DNA from: Paraconiothyrium sp. Pb-2020
Lineage: Eukaryota; Ascomycota; Dothideomycetes; Pleosporales; Didymosphaeriaceae
DNA length: 64,000 nt
NCBI GenBank assembly: GCA_022419385.1
Contig: JAJUBI010000007.1
Coordinates: 2,513,768-2,577,767, forward strand
Direction: 5' to 3'
Below the pieces are notes generated by a model. It searched no databases and had not been told where the DNA came from. It worked only from the letters and a program-made list of their open reading frames with translations. This document shows, piece after piece, positions 12,622 through 23,918 of this stretch; within the stretch, counting starts at the first letter, position 1, and each line of letters starts with the position of its first letter. The position numbers and the translations under genes are program-made.

Positions 12622-14877
12622 CTAGTCTTTATCTTTGAAAGCCAAATTGCTAAGAGTCCTGCGCCATGTCTCGAGCTCGGTCGAATTCGGGAAGTACAAA
12701 TTGATTGCCGGCAACTCAGCAACGCACAGGTTCAAAGTGAGGACCAAGTCCTGTGGCTCCGAGAGATCCGTCAAGTGTTTTTTGAATAGAACTGATCCTT
12801 TGAGAGTACACTTCTTGACCTCCTGGTCCCGAACTTTGACAGTTGGCGGCTCAGGTCCTCTCTTGTCTCTGGTTAGTATGAGTATCTCCTCAAACAAATA
12901 GCAGTCAAGTTCTTGTGTTCGCTGCTCGGGCTTGCCCACTGTGAGGTGCCCGTACAGTTGAAGGCTACCAAATCTCTCGAATTCGAGGCCATGCCAGTTG
13001 TTCACGCGAATACTCAACGCTTCTGCAAGTAAACTTAGATATTCCGTCGCGCTGTGGCTTGTAGCTGATTCCGACCCAGTGCTCGATGACGAAAGACTCG
13101 ATGGGAAGGTAGCTTCTGTGCCCCTCAAGAGAAGCATGTGCACGAAGTGCTGAAGTTCCTCTGGATGAGCTTCAAGTTTCAAGCGAGAAGATAAACCCTT
13201 AGCACTCATATGTTGGATCGGCTGCTTGGCTGGGCCGACAAAGACTGCGTCCGACGTAGAGTCCATTGGTCTTAGGAATATGTCGTCGGGATAATCCAGG
13301 TCATCACCGTCGATCGCTCCTTGGTCACGGCCTGTGTCAAGAGATTGGTAGAAATTATTACAACCGGCGCTGTGACGATTCAGCGCATTGTGCATGAATA
13401 GGACGACCCTGGGCGCTTACCAATAGCTGAGAGAGTCTCTACAAGGAGCGAGTGGACTGAGGCACTTTGGGCACTCACTGCTGGAGTCTGGGATCAACAA
13501 AGCCATAACCAGCTTCATGCGGGCTGAGACCACGACACGCCACTTTGCAACATCCAAAACCTGGCCAGTTGCCCCGCCCATAAGAATCCTATATCTTCGC
13601 GCTTTAACGAGCACCTGGCCAGGCCGGGTCGCGAAATGTGTCGTGAGGAAGCCATGAAAGATGTCGAACGACTCCCAGTAGTGTCTAGGCACCTTCAATG
13701 GCTCCCCAAGCGCAGTATCCAGAAAGATAGAGTTGTCACTCAATAAAGACACGTGGAGTGGTACTGAAATGAAGCAGTTGGCAAAGGCCAAAACTGTTAA
13801 CAGGAGCAGTGTTGAAGAAACCGGATCGCGATGGTATGCAGGAAGACAGGACGCCAGTGCTTTCCTTGTCGTGGGGCTCTGATAGAGCGCTGCTGTAGAC
13901 ATACTGAGGAGGAACAGCAAAAGCTTGGATGCGACCGAGGTTGTATGTTGTTGAGATATTTGGGCAGCAACATCCTGCGTCTGCCTACTGATCGATGGAG
14001 TCGAGGACCGATCGTGTGTCTGCTGCGCAACCGAGGTCTCTCTTTTGATGACTACAGGAGCTTGTCGAATTGAACGGTCATTAGAAGCAGGTTGAGGCTC
14101 CCTGGCCTTGATTTGGCCATCGTTCTTTCCTTTTATTCGGGCAGTAGAGACGTCGGCCTCGGTGTTTGCGCTGTGGGCGATGCCAGCTTGCACCGCTTGG
14201 TTGATTAGTCGTGAGAGATCAAGCTTCGTGCACTCCCAATGGCTTCTTAGCGCTGCTTTGACGGTATCTGAGTGCTCTTGTGGCAAAGACATGATTGCCT
14301 GAGATAATCTGTCAATCATGTCTGGTGCGACAGCATCGATCCTCTCAGTCACCTGAGCGATACCATCGCACACTGTTTGCACCGTCTGTTCGTGGTTCCT
14401 CGTTGCCAGATCGCTCTGGGTTCTGTCTCGATCGTTAGTAAGTGACCGCGGGGAAGACCGAGAAGCGAACCCCATGGTACGAAATATGGCAGCATCTACA
14501 CCAGGCTTACTGGCAATTATGTGCCTCTGCACCTTTGAAGCCCCATCAAAAGCATATTGTAGCTTTCTTTTGATGGCCAACCACGGCTTTGTTCCGTTGT
14601 TCAGTCCTAATCGTCTGTCATAAGGCTGCAGCGATGCCTGAAAGCGCCGTTCTCGCTCAAGAAGTTCGTTGTAAATTGCGTCCGGTGGATTTTTAGAAGA
14701 TGCAGACCGCATCAACGTCAGGTCTGCAGCAGCCGACTCGAGAGAGGAAAGCGCTGCATGCGCATCTTGGAACTGTTGCCTCGCACCTTCCGGGCCGGAT
14801 GTCAGCGCAGTTGCTGCATCCTTCAAGACCTTGACTGATTTTACGATGTCTGTAGGCGAGATGCCGACAACTGACAT
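12622..14877 (-). CDS. Ubiquitin-like (ULD), zinc-module and PH-like domain protein
   Basis: Two ORFs become one 734-aa protein when a 51-nt intron is removed (exons 14877-13421 and 13369-12622; GTAAGC...GTCACAG, phase 2). The N-terminus (MSVVGISPTDIVKSVKVLKDA) is helical and resembles the fungal N-terminal domain found on STAND/NACHT proteins. A hydrophobic stretch near residues 305-320 could be a membrane span. About residues 370-470 match the fungal ubiquitin-like domain: SIFLDTALGEPLKVP...RYRIL...MALLIP. The splice then completes a four-cysteine module, CPKC...C...CAGC, which is broken in the unspliced ORF. The C-terminal part (LQLYGHLTVG...LDCYLFEEILILTRD...LETWRRTL) resembles the Cdc24-type PH domain. 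The function is unknown; a membrane-associated signalling scaffold is a guess. Confidence 0.8.
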
Positions 14878-15294
14878 TGTGCTCTTGAACGTTCAATCAG
14901 TTGAAATGTTCCAACTCTATGCGAAAGGGAGAGCAGAAAGACTGACCCGAAATGAGGCTGAGTCGGTGGCTTGGATCTATCGTGACTTGAATCCTTGCAA
15001 ATCAGCACCAATCAGAGGTTGCCGCAGCCTCCAAGACAGGGCAAAGCCTCCTCGTCAAACGCTGATACCCATCTTCCCACGAACAATGCACGATTCATCA
15101 ATGTCACTCTGTATCGCGATGGCTGGGTTGTTCAATCATGCAATCTCGCGCTGTCTCATGAACGTCATTTTCCAGTACACTTGCCAATATATTGGGTGTT
15201 ACTACCGCAAAGCAGATACTTGGTTCTTGTAGTCTAGCCCCCAGGTACCTTATACCGGTTGGCATCTCTATCTATGCGTGTTTGAGCAAACAAA
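14878..15294. other. Intergenic
   Basis: Promoter of the ULD-PH gene and 3' UTR of the tail-anchored gene. Plus-strand ORFs here lack domains. Confidence 0.45.
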
Positions 15295-16103
15295 CTAGAC
15301 GTGCTCACAATCCGATGTGCGCCTGCGGAATTGGAAGACGATAGCTGCAAGTCCTACTGAAGCTGTTAAACAGGAGTTACTAAGGGTTGAACTTGAGGAC
15401 GACAGTACTCACCCACCACTGGCTTCGTTATCTTCAGGCACAGGATGACGAAGATTTCTAGGAGTCGTTGCTCGAACCTGCCTTCTGTTAGCTGATACGT
15501 CGTATGTAGAACAATCATCAAGACTTACCGTTAACGGACACTAGATCGGGCACCATATTTTCTCCAGTCTCCGCCTCACGCTGCAGCTCTTGGCGAGCGG
15601 TATTGACTTCCGCATCCTGGCGCTCGTACGCTCACCAGTGATAGAGGAATCAGCAGCCAGAGGCACGCGTACCTCCGCAGAGCTAGCCTGAACTTGCGCG
15701 GTGCTGAGACGTTCACCCGTGACCCCATTGTAGTACTGGTACGAGGTATACGAGTAATACTCCTGCGCATTCTCGAACGTCTCGCGGACCCACCGGGGGC
15801 TCTCACCAATGCGATCAACGATTACACCATGCTTGTCGGTGCCCTGATTATTACGGTAAGACTCAGACCAGGCGGAGGTGTTGAGAGACTGTCCGTCCCC
15901 GTCGGCGAAGAAGATGGCCGGTTTGCTAGGGGTATCGTTGGAAGTGGTCTTGGGGATGGATGGCTTTGAAGGAGGTCCTGTAGAATGTTACTCTATCCAA
16001 TCCTTCATCTGGTTCAAGGGAATTTGGGTTTACCAGTCGTGTCGCCATTGCCATCCGCAAGCGGAGGCGGAGGCGGAGGCAGAGTCATGTTGAATCCTGA
16101 CAT
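15295..16103 (-). CDS. Five-exon small tail-anchored membrane protein
   Basis: I do not recognise the family. No single long ORF marks this gene. Five exons, 16103-16034, 15977-15673, 15616-15529, 15484-15413 and 15362-15295, join in frame through introns of 56, 56, 44 and 50 nt with GTAAAC, GTACGC, GTAAGT and GTGAGT donors, giving 200 aa. The start is MSGFNMTLPPPPPP, a proline tract. The middle is aromatic and acidic (WVRETFENAQEYYSYTSYQ). A helical segment EVNTARQELQREAETGEN follows. The C-terminus is a hydrophobic hairpin-like anchor, LEIFVILCLKITKPVV then ASVGLAAIVFQF, ending RRRTSDCEHV. This suggests a tail anchor with basic residues facing the cytosol. All five exons use codons with C/G-rich third positions. 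Exon 3 must use the acceptor at 15617 to avoid a stop. Confidence 0.66.
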
Positions 16104-17937
16104 GTTGCGAATCTCAGGTATTCGAGAGGAGAAGTAATGATATGCAGGCGTATCGAGCTCGTTGCCAGTTATTGTTTCGAAGAAGAAGAATAAAACAGCC
16201 GGAAGCTCCCTTCGTAAAAGTTTTTTTGGCTTACTGCAGAAGCTTGCACAAGATTGGTAGAAGAGCTGGTGGTCCAGATAAACATTTACGTGCCTCTATG
16301 AAGGAAGGTTTATATGACTCCTATTTGTGCTCAAGCGTGCTCACGGATTTGTCTTACAATTCTTGTTTGGACGATTCCATTCACATTGCTACTTTAATTG
16401 GGAGAGCCGTTTACACACCTTATCTATGAAAGCTGAATTGGTTTTGGAGTTTATATGAAGATTGTATAACTCCATGGCAAAAGTTTGGCGAATAAGAGCA
16501 GTCTCGGTCATGACTTCGTTACGCATCCTTGGATCTCTCTATTCACTGGCGTAGTAGATAGCTTGGCGGGCTTTAAGGCGTGCTTTGAGGCAACGAAAAG
16601 GTGGTCCTCATTGTTTGCTCGCACACACATTTACAATCACATGCGTGAAAGACCCTCCTCGTGATTTCCCAGCTCAGAAGCTACATTCAAATCTTCACCA
16701 TTTTGATGCCACGTTCTGAGACTAGAATCGCATGCACGCACGCACGCTTAGAAATCTGAATAGTAGCCATTGTGGAAGGACTTTTTCCGCCACGACTCCT
16801 GGCTGTAAAGTTGGATCGGACGGACAGGTGCTTAGTGGGGAAAGTACACAACACTACTCACTGAGCTAAGATTATTGCAAGCCACTGAATGATCCTCAGT
16901 TTCTGGCCTTATCTATATGGGAGCTCCTCGCTGGTACCAAAACGATGTGAGTATATTACTTCGCTCGTGATATTCTTAAGATGGGACTTACAGCCATACC
17001 CCTGGGTGTGTATGTACATTTGAAAATTGACCTTCCAGAATTATTAGTTATGCCCGTACTGCAATTCTTGTCTACGCTGGAGTCAGAGATGTGCTGGTAC
17101 GTAGAATGCCCTGGTCTTCTGGCACATTGACGTTTCTTGCTATTGCGAAGCGTGCGTCGATTGCATCTCTATCCATTATCTTCTGTCTGGTATCCATGGA
17201 GACCATACCTAGGTTGCTTCGTCACTTGCAGCCATAATCAGTACCTGCTTCGACCGGATACGGTTGGAAAGGTTGTCGATTTCCTTCTCGCATCGCTTTG
17301 TGCGCGACTGACGGTAATTGAAAAGTCGGGTTCCCTATATTTGACATTTGTAAATCTTATAAGCGGACCGAATGTATATGATCATGTGTACGTGGAAGAC
17401 ATACGCAACTGAAGAGGACGTAGGACTGAGATAGTTCAAAACTTTCCGACTACAGCTCCGATAGATGTGGCCAAAGACAAAAGTAGTAAAGGTACAACTC
17501 AGTCTGCACAGTTCACGGGTGGCGTAGTCATAACCTAGCCTAGAACCAAGAGTGCTTATTGTTCGCTGGCCCTTACAACGCAGTAGTTTATCTTCCTCAA
17601 AGGCGCATCAACGACGAGCCATTCGATGAAAAAATGGTAGCGAAACTCCTTACGGAGCCGAAGTGTTCAAAAGATTCCCTCGGCCCGAAGGCGCGAGAAG
17701 TTGCCCAAAGAGCAGAGTGTAGTTTTCACTCGCTGGCTCGGTCAAGACCTCATCGCCAGAAAGATAGCATGTTAGTAATTCGCGATCCACGGTCGGTAAG
17801 TCGTATCGCTCATGAACAACATACCCCAAATCTCTGGCCTCCCATACCCCATTGTTCCTCCTCTTCCTGACCGTATCCTCGCGAGTCTCACCCAGTCCGG
17901 CGTCCAGCGCCCCGAATTGCCCAGCTTGCCATCCGGC
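16104..17937. other. Gene-poor region
   Basis: About 1.8 kb without a supportable gene. ORFs at 16142-16429, 17137-17412 and 17559-17870 (+) have AT-rich random-looking codons and no domain. A short CACG microsatellite lies near 16735-16747. No transposase, reverse transcriptase or terminal repeat is visible. Confidence 0.45.
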
Positions 17938-18337
17938 CTAGCACATCCATACTGGTCTACTCGTTGTAACTTCAGAGGGCGCGCCCAGCAACCCGCAAAG
18001 TAAGGAGGGAGGCCGTCCAAAGGGGTGCGGCGTCAAACGATGGAAGAGGGCACTTCTAAGATCAGGGCACGCCGACCCATCCCCGTTTCGCGAAAGTGAA
18101 GGCCGTACCACCGCCCCGAGCGCGACATTGACCGAGTTCCGCTCCGGTTTGTCTACGCCGTCCAGAGCCCCGGAGTAGAGTGCAGCTGTGCTCTTTGGGG
18201 GTCCTTTGTTAAAAAGAGACGCCGACGGCTTCAATTTCATCCGTCGCCTGAATCGCATGTGTCAGTGGAGGTCAGTCAGACATAGCGTGGGAAGTTGCTT
18301 ACCTTGCCCTGGCCCAACAGTATCGAGTTGTTGTCAT
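17938..18337 (-). CDS. Possible small two-exon gene, uncertain
   Basis: Signals suggest a gene but the product is unrecognised. On the minus strand a TATAAA at 18389-18384 and a CT-rich leader precede ATG 18337. Exon 1 (18337-18303) ends at GTAAGC, and intron 18302-18248 ends GATTCAG. Exon 2 (18247-17938) gives 114 aa in total, starting MTTTRYCWARARRRMKLKPS. Two cautions apply. Another frame over the same splice reads NNSILLGQGKATDEIEAVG then stops, which also looks coding but has no ATG. The plus strand carries a coding-like frame from ATG 17812 (MNNIPQISGLPYPIVPPLPD) that could splice 18000-18060 to SGHADPSPFRESEGRT. Only transcripts can decide. Confidence 0.3.
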
Positions 18338-19073
18338 GAGCGAGTTGAAGAAGAAGAGAGAGGAAGACGCGGGGTTGCAAGGCTTTATAAGAGTGAGAGA
18401 GAGAGCTGATTACCTAAGCTGTTTGGCCTTCCTAAGACGCGGTCACCAGGCAGTTGCAAGAGGCAGTCGCGTCGCTTCACCTGAGAAAGAAAGCGCCAAA
18501 CAGCGTTTGTCAAGGCAGCGGTGAATGTGAGACCAATTCCTCTCACATTCATTAGTGCAAAGGCATTTGTATGCCAGCTGCAATTCGAAGATAGTTTGCA
18601 ATCTCAAGTCTGATGATAATAATAGTGTTAAGTGATCTTTCTAGGGAATGATTGTAGATAGTGCGAGGTAGGCGGTCATTTATCACGGTTGTCTCACCAC
18701 AAGTCGTCACATTAGCTATCTAGGCTGCACAATGTTGGAGACTTTTCACAGTAGTTGCAACGCAGACGAAATGGAAATCAAGATATCTCCTTTTCAACAT
18801 CGCGTCCACATCTTTTTTTTTTTTTTTTTTTGCCCAAAGAACCCAAAAAAGCACTGCAGGCACTGCAAGAAACACCTCATGGAACAGTAGTGATCAAAGA
18901 CATATCAATTCCATTAATGCCACACCAGCGGCACTGATATCTGATCCCATGCATAAGCAAACTATCGAAGAGAAATAATGGTATCAAAAAGAGCGAACGA
19001 AGCGCAGCCCGACACTCGAAAAGGGAAACACCAGAGTATCTACATTCAAGTCACCCTTCCCGGTCCACCTCTC
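18338..19073. other. Intergenic with a T19 tract
   Basis: Apart from the TATA/CT leader next to 18337, it holds a run of 19 T at 18813-18831 and the probable 3' UTR of the proline-rich gene. No gene seen. Confidence 0.5.
18384..18389 (-). promoter_or_regulatory. TATA box
   Basis: TATAAA on the minus strand, 47 nt before ATG 18337 and followed by a pyrimidine-rich leader, a classic fungal core promoter arrangement. Confidence 0.45.
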
Positions 19074-21320
19074 CTACAATCGACTAAAGTTCTTCGTGAT
19101 CATCACAATAACCCCCGCAACAACTTTGATACCAATCCTCAGCACAAAAACCGCCGCCTTGAACGCAAAAGTCAACACTGTGATAATCGTGCGCGCTACA
19201 AATGGCAACCCATCCTCTGCCTTCTCCTTCTTGCCCTTTTTCTCTTTGGCGCTGATTTTGGCTTTGGATTTAGATTGCCCGTACCAATCGCCTAATTCGA
19301 TGTCTTTGTCAAAGCTGGAGTTCTCATCGGTGGAATTAGACCGTGACTTCGAACTCCACTTGCGCAGCGTCTCGGCCGGCGCTTTGGGAACCTTTACTTT
19401 GCCGCCAACGGCATTGAATCCGTCTCTGAACGCGGACTTGAACGCCTTTGCATCAGACACCTCATGCTTTCCTTCCAAGTCTAACGTAGGTACCGGAGGC
19501 GGTGCGAAGTTCTCAGCCGAGTTATGGGCGGACTTGTACTTCCGGCTGCGCACGCTTTCGGCAACTGCGACTGAGAGGAGGGTGGAACATGCGACATCCA
19601 CGAGGAATGGGTTTCCGAAGCGCGTAAGGGCGCCAAGGTTCAGCGTAAGTGCATCGTTAGTAAAGTCTAGACGCGCAAGCATGGCGTCATCAGGCGCGGC
19701 GTCGGTGGTGGTGGGGAGCTGCGTAACGCTCATCTCGCTGGGTGTTATCGAGATGGGCCTGGTATCCCTACCAAGACTGTCGAGCCTCGGCGGTGGCTGC
19801 AGAGGCGAGAAGCCGTTTGCGCGAGGTGAAAGTGGTGAGAGGATGTATGGGTTGAGGATGGTGATGGAGGCGGGCTTTTGGTGGATTGCATGGGGTGTGG
19901 GCGACATATTGTGACCGTATATGGCGGTGACGGGGCGCGTGGAGGGCTTGTTGATAACGGAGCAATCGCCCTCGATTTGGACAGGGAAAGTTCCCAGGGC
20001 AGGGTGGTGTAGTTGGTAGGTTCCTTCCGAGGGCATTTGCTGTGCCCAGGGATTGGTTTGCGGTTGCGGGGGGTCACGGGTCCAGGTCAAGGCACAGCAT
20101 TCGCGTTGGGCAGCTCCAGCGAGGACGTCCTCTGCTAGGCGCTGAGCTGCTGGAGAGGTCGCACCGGGGTCCATGACGGCTATATGAGAGGCGGCCGGGG
20201 AGTTCGCGGCAGCGTCAAGAGCCTGAAGCGCCGCTAGCTTGGGAAATATGCTCGTGAGAAGCGTTACAGGCTCCTGTTCGTGAGGCCCAATTAGACTGGC
20301 ACTTGTGGGAGGTGGTGTCATGAGATCCAGTTGCGCAATGGGGAGCACGCGCGGTTGTGTAGGATGATGGCGTTGAATAAGAAGCTCATTCATGATGCTT
20401 TGGACATCGTGGCCACCCGCAAGGTTAGACTGTCCCAAGCTGTAGAACGGTAACGACGGTGTGGTGCCAAAGGTTATTGTGGGATTTGCAGCTGTCGCTC
20501 GATGCATTCGCAATGTATATATTTGCACGGCCGGATCCTCTTGGCCGTTGGCAGCTAGCCAGAGGTTGTCGAGAAGATGAGAGGGCGTGAAGAAAGGCTT
20601 GGGCGGTGGGCTTGCTGGCCCACTACTGGCGACATTATGGTGGGGGACGTAGAAATCAGGCGAATACGGGGACCGACTAATTTGTGTCCGCGGAATGTGT
20701 GTTGGCGAAGCTTGGGTGGGCTTGTACGTTTGTTGAGCAAGAGACCTGGTGGGATCGAATACTGGGAATATCGATCGCATTGGAGCCTCTGGCTGCGGAG
20801 TTGCATTACGCTGGGCAGTGCTGTTTGCTCGAACTAGTGTGGCAGCTTCGGAGAAAGCTGGGGACGCTGTTCTATTGAATTCAGGGCTGGAGGTCTGCGA
20901 TCTATAGTTGAACCCATCCTGGATTGACATGGGGGGTGACTGGGCCCTACGATCAGGAGTTCTTCTAGGCGGCGTACCGTGCTGGTTAGGTGATGCTTCC
21001 CTCGGTCGTGGTGGAGGGCCAGGTCGCTGGTGTCGAGGAGGAGTCTGTATCGTCAGAGTTGGAAGATGTGCTCTTGGCGGGGCTGCCACAGCAGGTGGCG
21101 GAGGTGGAGGCGGAGGTGGAGGCGGTATTGAGTCGTTTTCTGGAGAGACTGGTACTGAATTGACCTGAATTACGAGCTCGTGGAAGTCGGCTGCACTATC
21201 CATCCTTTCCACTTGTCCGGGTTCTGGAGTGGGAGGCTTCGTTCGAATCTGCTTGCTATTGGGACTCGCCTGTCTCGGACGAGGCGGTGGAGGAAACAGT
21301 TGAAGCCCAGGGCCAGCCAT
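19074..21320 (-). CDS. Proline-rich protein with C-terminal membrane anchor
   Basis: A single 748-aa ORF runs from MAGPGLQLFPPPPRP. The first third is disordered: Pro/Ser/Arg-rich, with an 11-proline run near residue 68 encoded by a GGAGGCGGT-type repeat at about 21095-21125. The middle holds a more ordered region (LLDNLWLAANGQEDP, ALDAAANSPAASHIAVMDPG, GTYQLHHPALGTFPVQIEGD). The last 45 residues form a hydrophobic anchor, FVARTIITVLTFAFKAAVFV, continuing to the C-terminus after a Lys-rich stretch (SAKEKKGKKEKAE). The layout matches a fungal family often mislabelled acetylserotonin methyltransferase-like; I see no SAM motif to support that label. It is probably a membrane-tethered cytoplasmic protein. 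No intron is needed. Confidence 0.8.
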   Translation of the reverse strand: MAGPGLQLFPPPPRPRQASPNSKQIRTKPPTPEPGQVERMDSAADFHELVIQVNSVPVSPENDSIPPPPPPPPPPPAVAAPPRAHLPTLTIQTPPRHQRPGPPPRPREASPNQHGTPPRRTPDRRAQSPPMSIQDGFNYRSQTSSPEFNRTASPAFSEAATLVRANSTAQRNATPQPEAPMRSIFPVFDPTRSLAQQTYKPTQASPTHIPRTQISRSPYSPDFYVPHHNVASSGPASPPPKPFFTPSHLLDNLWLAANGQEDPAVQIYTLRMHRATAANPTITFGTTPSLPFYSLGQSNLAGGHDVQSIMNELLIQRHHPTQPRVLPIAQLDLMTPPPTSASLIGPHEQEPVTLLTSIFPKLAALQALDAAANSPAASHIAVMDPGATSPAAQRLAEDVLAGAAQRECCALTWTRDPPQPQTNPWAQQMPSEGTYQLHHPALGTFPVQIEGDCSVINKPSTRPVTAIYGHNMSPTPHAIHQKPASITILNPYILSPLSPRANGFSPLQPPPRLDSLGRDTRPISITPSEMSVTQLPTTTDAAPDDAMLARLDFTNDALTLNLGALTRFGNPFLVDVACSTLLSVAVAESVRSRKYKSAHNSAENFAPPPVPTLDLEGKHEVSDAKAFKSAFRDGFNAVGGKVKVPKAPAETLRKWSSKSRSNSTDENSSFDKDIELGDWYGQSKSKAKISAKEKKGKKEKAEDGLPFVARTIITVLTFAFKAAVFVLRIGIKVVAGVIVMITKNFSRL

Positions 21321-22656
21321 GTTGATGCACTTCTTCTATCAATCGGCCTTCTACAAGACACAGCTGTAGGTTTGCCGGTAGGGGCGAGATAGTTCGAAAC
21401 TAGGAGCTACGAACTTCAAAGCTGGATCATGGTGAACGGATGCATGGAGTCGGATAAGCAGGGTCGGGGGAGTATAAGACAAGTGCGCTACATGCTGCAT
21501 CAAGCCTATGGGAAACGGTGAGGTACCCAGCGAGCAATAGCGGCTCTGGGGTGTTTTCCCGTGCAGACGAGCACTCTTTCGTGCATCGCAGTATGGCACA
21601 CGGCCCAATCAACCTGTCTACAATCCTGGGCGCTTAACCCAGATGATAGGCGGCGGTTATAAATTTGGTGGTTGGTTGTTTCGTCGTAAGCGCCGGCACC
21701 TGCAGCTCGCTACACGACCAATCGAGTGCGCTTGGCCCCGGGGCCTCGCCATGATTCGCCAGACGTCGTGTGCTGGCTTCGCGCACGGTGCCCAGATGTA
21801 TGTGATGGACCTACGGCGGGCCGAAGCGGTCTCTGTACATCTATTTTGAGCGCGTAAGTCGACTGAGGCCACGGCTCTGGGCGGTCTGCTGGAGCAGTTC
21901 GACGCGGGGATGCCATGCCTCTGCGATCCATTCTCGAGGCCGAGGATGAGATATCGAGCGTTGGGGCGGGCGCTCATCTGGGTGTTGCGCTTCCGAATGC
22001 AAGAAGTGGTAGCTCTCGCTATTTCAGGATCAACGTGATGAGGGGATTGACAAGTTTGTAAGCCTGGCGGTGGAGAATCGGATCGACGCGTTTGTTTACT
22101 CAAGACGTTCGGAGGCTTGAGGCCATGCAGCCACAAGGAACGTGAGCGGTTGCGCGACAGGTGAGGACGTGGATGGTGTTTTGTAGCCGCCATCGAGCGC
22201 CGAATAGGGTTAGCGGGGCTCCACCAACGTCCACGCCGCCGACCATGATTCAAACATACTCTGCTACCATTCGCCTCATCTTCTTCTGGTGCGAGAACTT
22301 CAGTGCCATCAGGATCTGGCTGAAGCCAGGCTGAACCGAAAATCTGCCCTGCGAGCGCATATCGATACGACAGCTGGAAGCTACTGCAGGAAATGGGGTA
22401 GTGAGTCAAGCACGAGTAATGCAACGGCAGATGGAATTCACTGTGACTAGAGGAAGATGGGCTTGTAGGAGCCTTGCGAATTTCTTCCAGGGTGGTGCAT
22501 AGGATGGGACGTGAAGGTCGAGATGCTGTTGGAGGTGTACTGTCCTCCCCCTCGTCCTTGCCCCTCCGTTCGCTTATCGATAAGACGTCAATTTTCGCGA
22601 TGCGAAAAGCGCCACATGCATGTCACATCAAGAGTTTACCAGCAAGCACACAAACA
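21321..22656. other. Divergent intergenic region
   Basis: Shared upstream DNA of the proline-rich gene and HGH1. Apart from the doubtful ORF at 21657-22424 nothing is supported. Confidence 0.4.
21657..22424 (-). CDS. Uncertain 255-aa ORF
   Basis: This is an open minus-strand frame starting MHYSCLTHYPISC, rich in Arg, Ser, Pro and His. It has no domain, signal peptide or repeat that I recognise. Third-position C/G use is moderate, which is why I list it, but length alone could be chance in this GC-neutral DNA. It sits between the proline-rich gene (-) and HGH1 (+). Confidence 0.25.
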   Translation of the reverse strand: MHYSCLTHYPISCSSFQLSYRYALAGQIFGSAWLQPDPDGTEVLAPEEDEANGSRVCLNHGRRRGRWWSPANPIRRSMAATKHHPRPHLSRNRSRSLWLHGLKPPNVLSKQTRRSDSPPPGLQTCQSPHHVDPEIARATTSCIRKRNTQMSARPNARYLILGLENGSQRHGIPASNCSSRPPRAVASVDLRAQNRCTETASARRRSITYIWAPCAKPAHDVWRIMARPRGQAHSIGRVASCRCRRLRRNNQPPNL

Positions 22657-23918
22657 ATGCCTACCGAGTTGGAGGAGCTGGTAGAATTTCTGTACGTGAT
22701 GTGCCTGTTTGCTCCTAACTTTCTGGGCTAATCTCCACAGACACCATGGAAACACGCAGATACGGCAGGTCGCTGCAGAGCATCTGGTAGGATATTCGCA
22801 GGCCGATCTGCCTCTCTTCAAGCGCAACCAGCTCGAGCCCGTCAAAGACCTAAAGCTCCTCGTAAAAGACTACGCGCCGATCGCGAAGAACGCTTTGACC
22901 ATCCTCATCAACATCTCGCACGACGGTGAAGTCCTCAAGTCGCTCGCGAACGATGACGCCTTCCTCGAGACACTACTCTCGCGAATAACCGTATGTCAGT
23001 TCATCAGCGCCAACAGTCCAAGAAGCGATACTGATGGAGGAGCAGAACAAGAAGGAGGCCAATGCCAACGAGATCGCCATGTTGCTCGCCAATATGGCCA
23101 AGGACGACTCGCTGCAGCGCGTGCTGGAGCTCAAGCGCGACGTGCCGAAAGGGCTCTCCAAATCAGAATGGGCGATGGATCAGTTAATGGACTGCTTCGT
23201 CAAGGGTGCGGAAGGAGGCTACAACGAAGTCGCGGACTACGACTACCTGGCCTACTTCTTCGCCGACCTATCAAAGTTCCCTAAAGGCCGGGAGTACATG
23301 ACCACGCCCCAAGCGCACGACTCCGACATTATACCTCTGACAAAGCTGCAAGTCTTCACGTCGCATGCTTCGCACATCCGCCGCCTCGGCCTGGCCTCCA
23401 CTATCAAGAACTGTGCTTTCCACGTCCCCGCCCACCAGACATTGATCTCCAACCTTAACCCCGACCCGACCCTCCCACCTCCGCACATCGGTGCAAACCT
23501 ACTTCCATACCTTCTTCTCCCGCTTATGGGACCTGAAGAGTACTCAGACGAAGACACAGAAGGCATGCTTGATGAGTTACAACTGCTGGAGCCGGACAAG
23601 GAACGGGAGAAGGACGTTGAAGTCATGAAGACACATTTGGAAACTCTACTGTTGTTGAGCACAACCGTCGAGGGCCGCAATGTGATGAGGCAGATCAAGG
23701 TGTACCCGATCGTACGCGAATGTCATCTTCATGTTGAAGATGAAGGTGTAAGGGAAGCTTGTGACCGTGTCGTGCAAATCATTATGCGCAACGAAGAGGG
23801 CGAGGAAGAAGAGATACCCGAAGGAGCTGTTGGTACTGCGGGAGCAGATGCAGGTAGGCTCGTGGAGCTAAAGGATGAAAACGAAGATGAAGACGACCAG
23901 ATAGTCGAGATATGTTGA
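22657..23918 (+). CDS. HGH1: HGH1, eEF2-folding chaperone
   Basis: HGH1 is an armadillo-like cytosolic protein that helps fold translation elongation factor 2 with TRiC/CCT. Three exons, 22657-22691, 22741-22990 and 23046-23918, give 385 aa. The spliced N-terminus is MPTELEELVEFLHHGNTQIRQVAAEHLVGYS, the family opening. The region up to LLSRIT and NKKEANANEIAMLLANMAKDD is the DUF383 part. LGLASTIKNCAFH, LLPYLLLPLMGPEEYSDEDTEGM, LLLLSTTVEGRNVMR and ECHLHVEDEGVREACDRVVQIIMR form the DUF384 part. The tail is acidic. Length is normal for the family. The second intron has several possible acceptors; 23045 gives the conserved join. Confidence 0.94.

Noticed and set aside
16921..17060. Possible mini-gene MGAPRWYQND spliced to PYPW
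   Set aside because: Attractive splice signals, but only 14 codons before the frame becomes uninformative, and there is no supporting domain.
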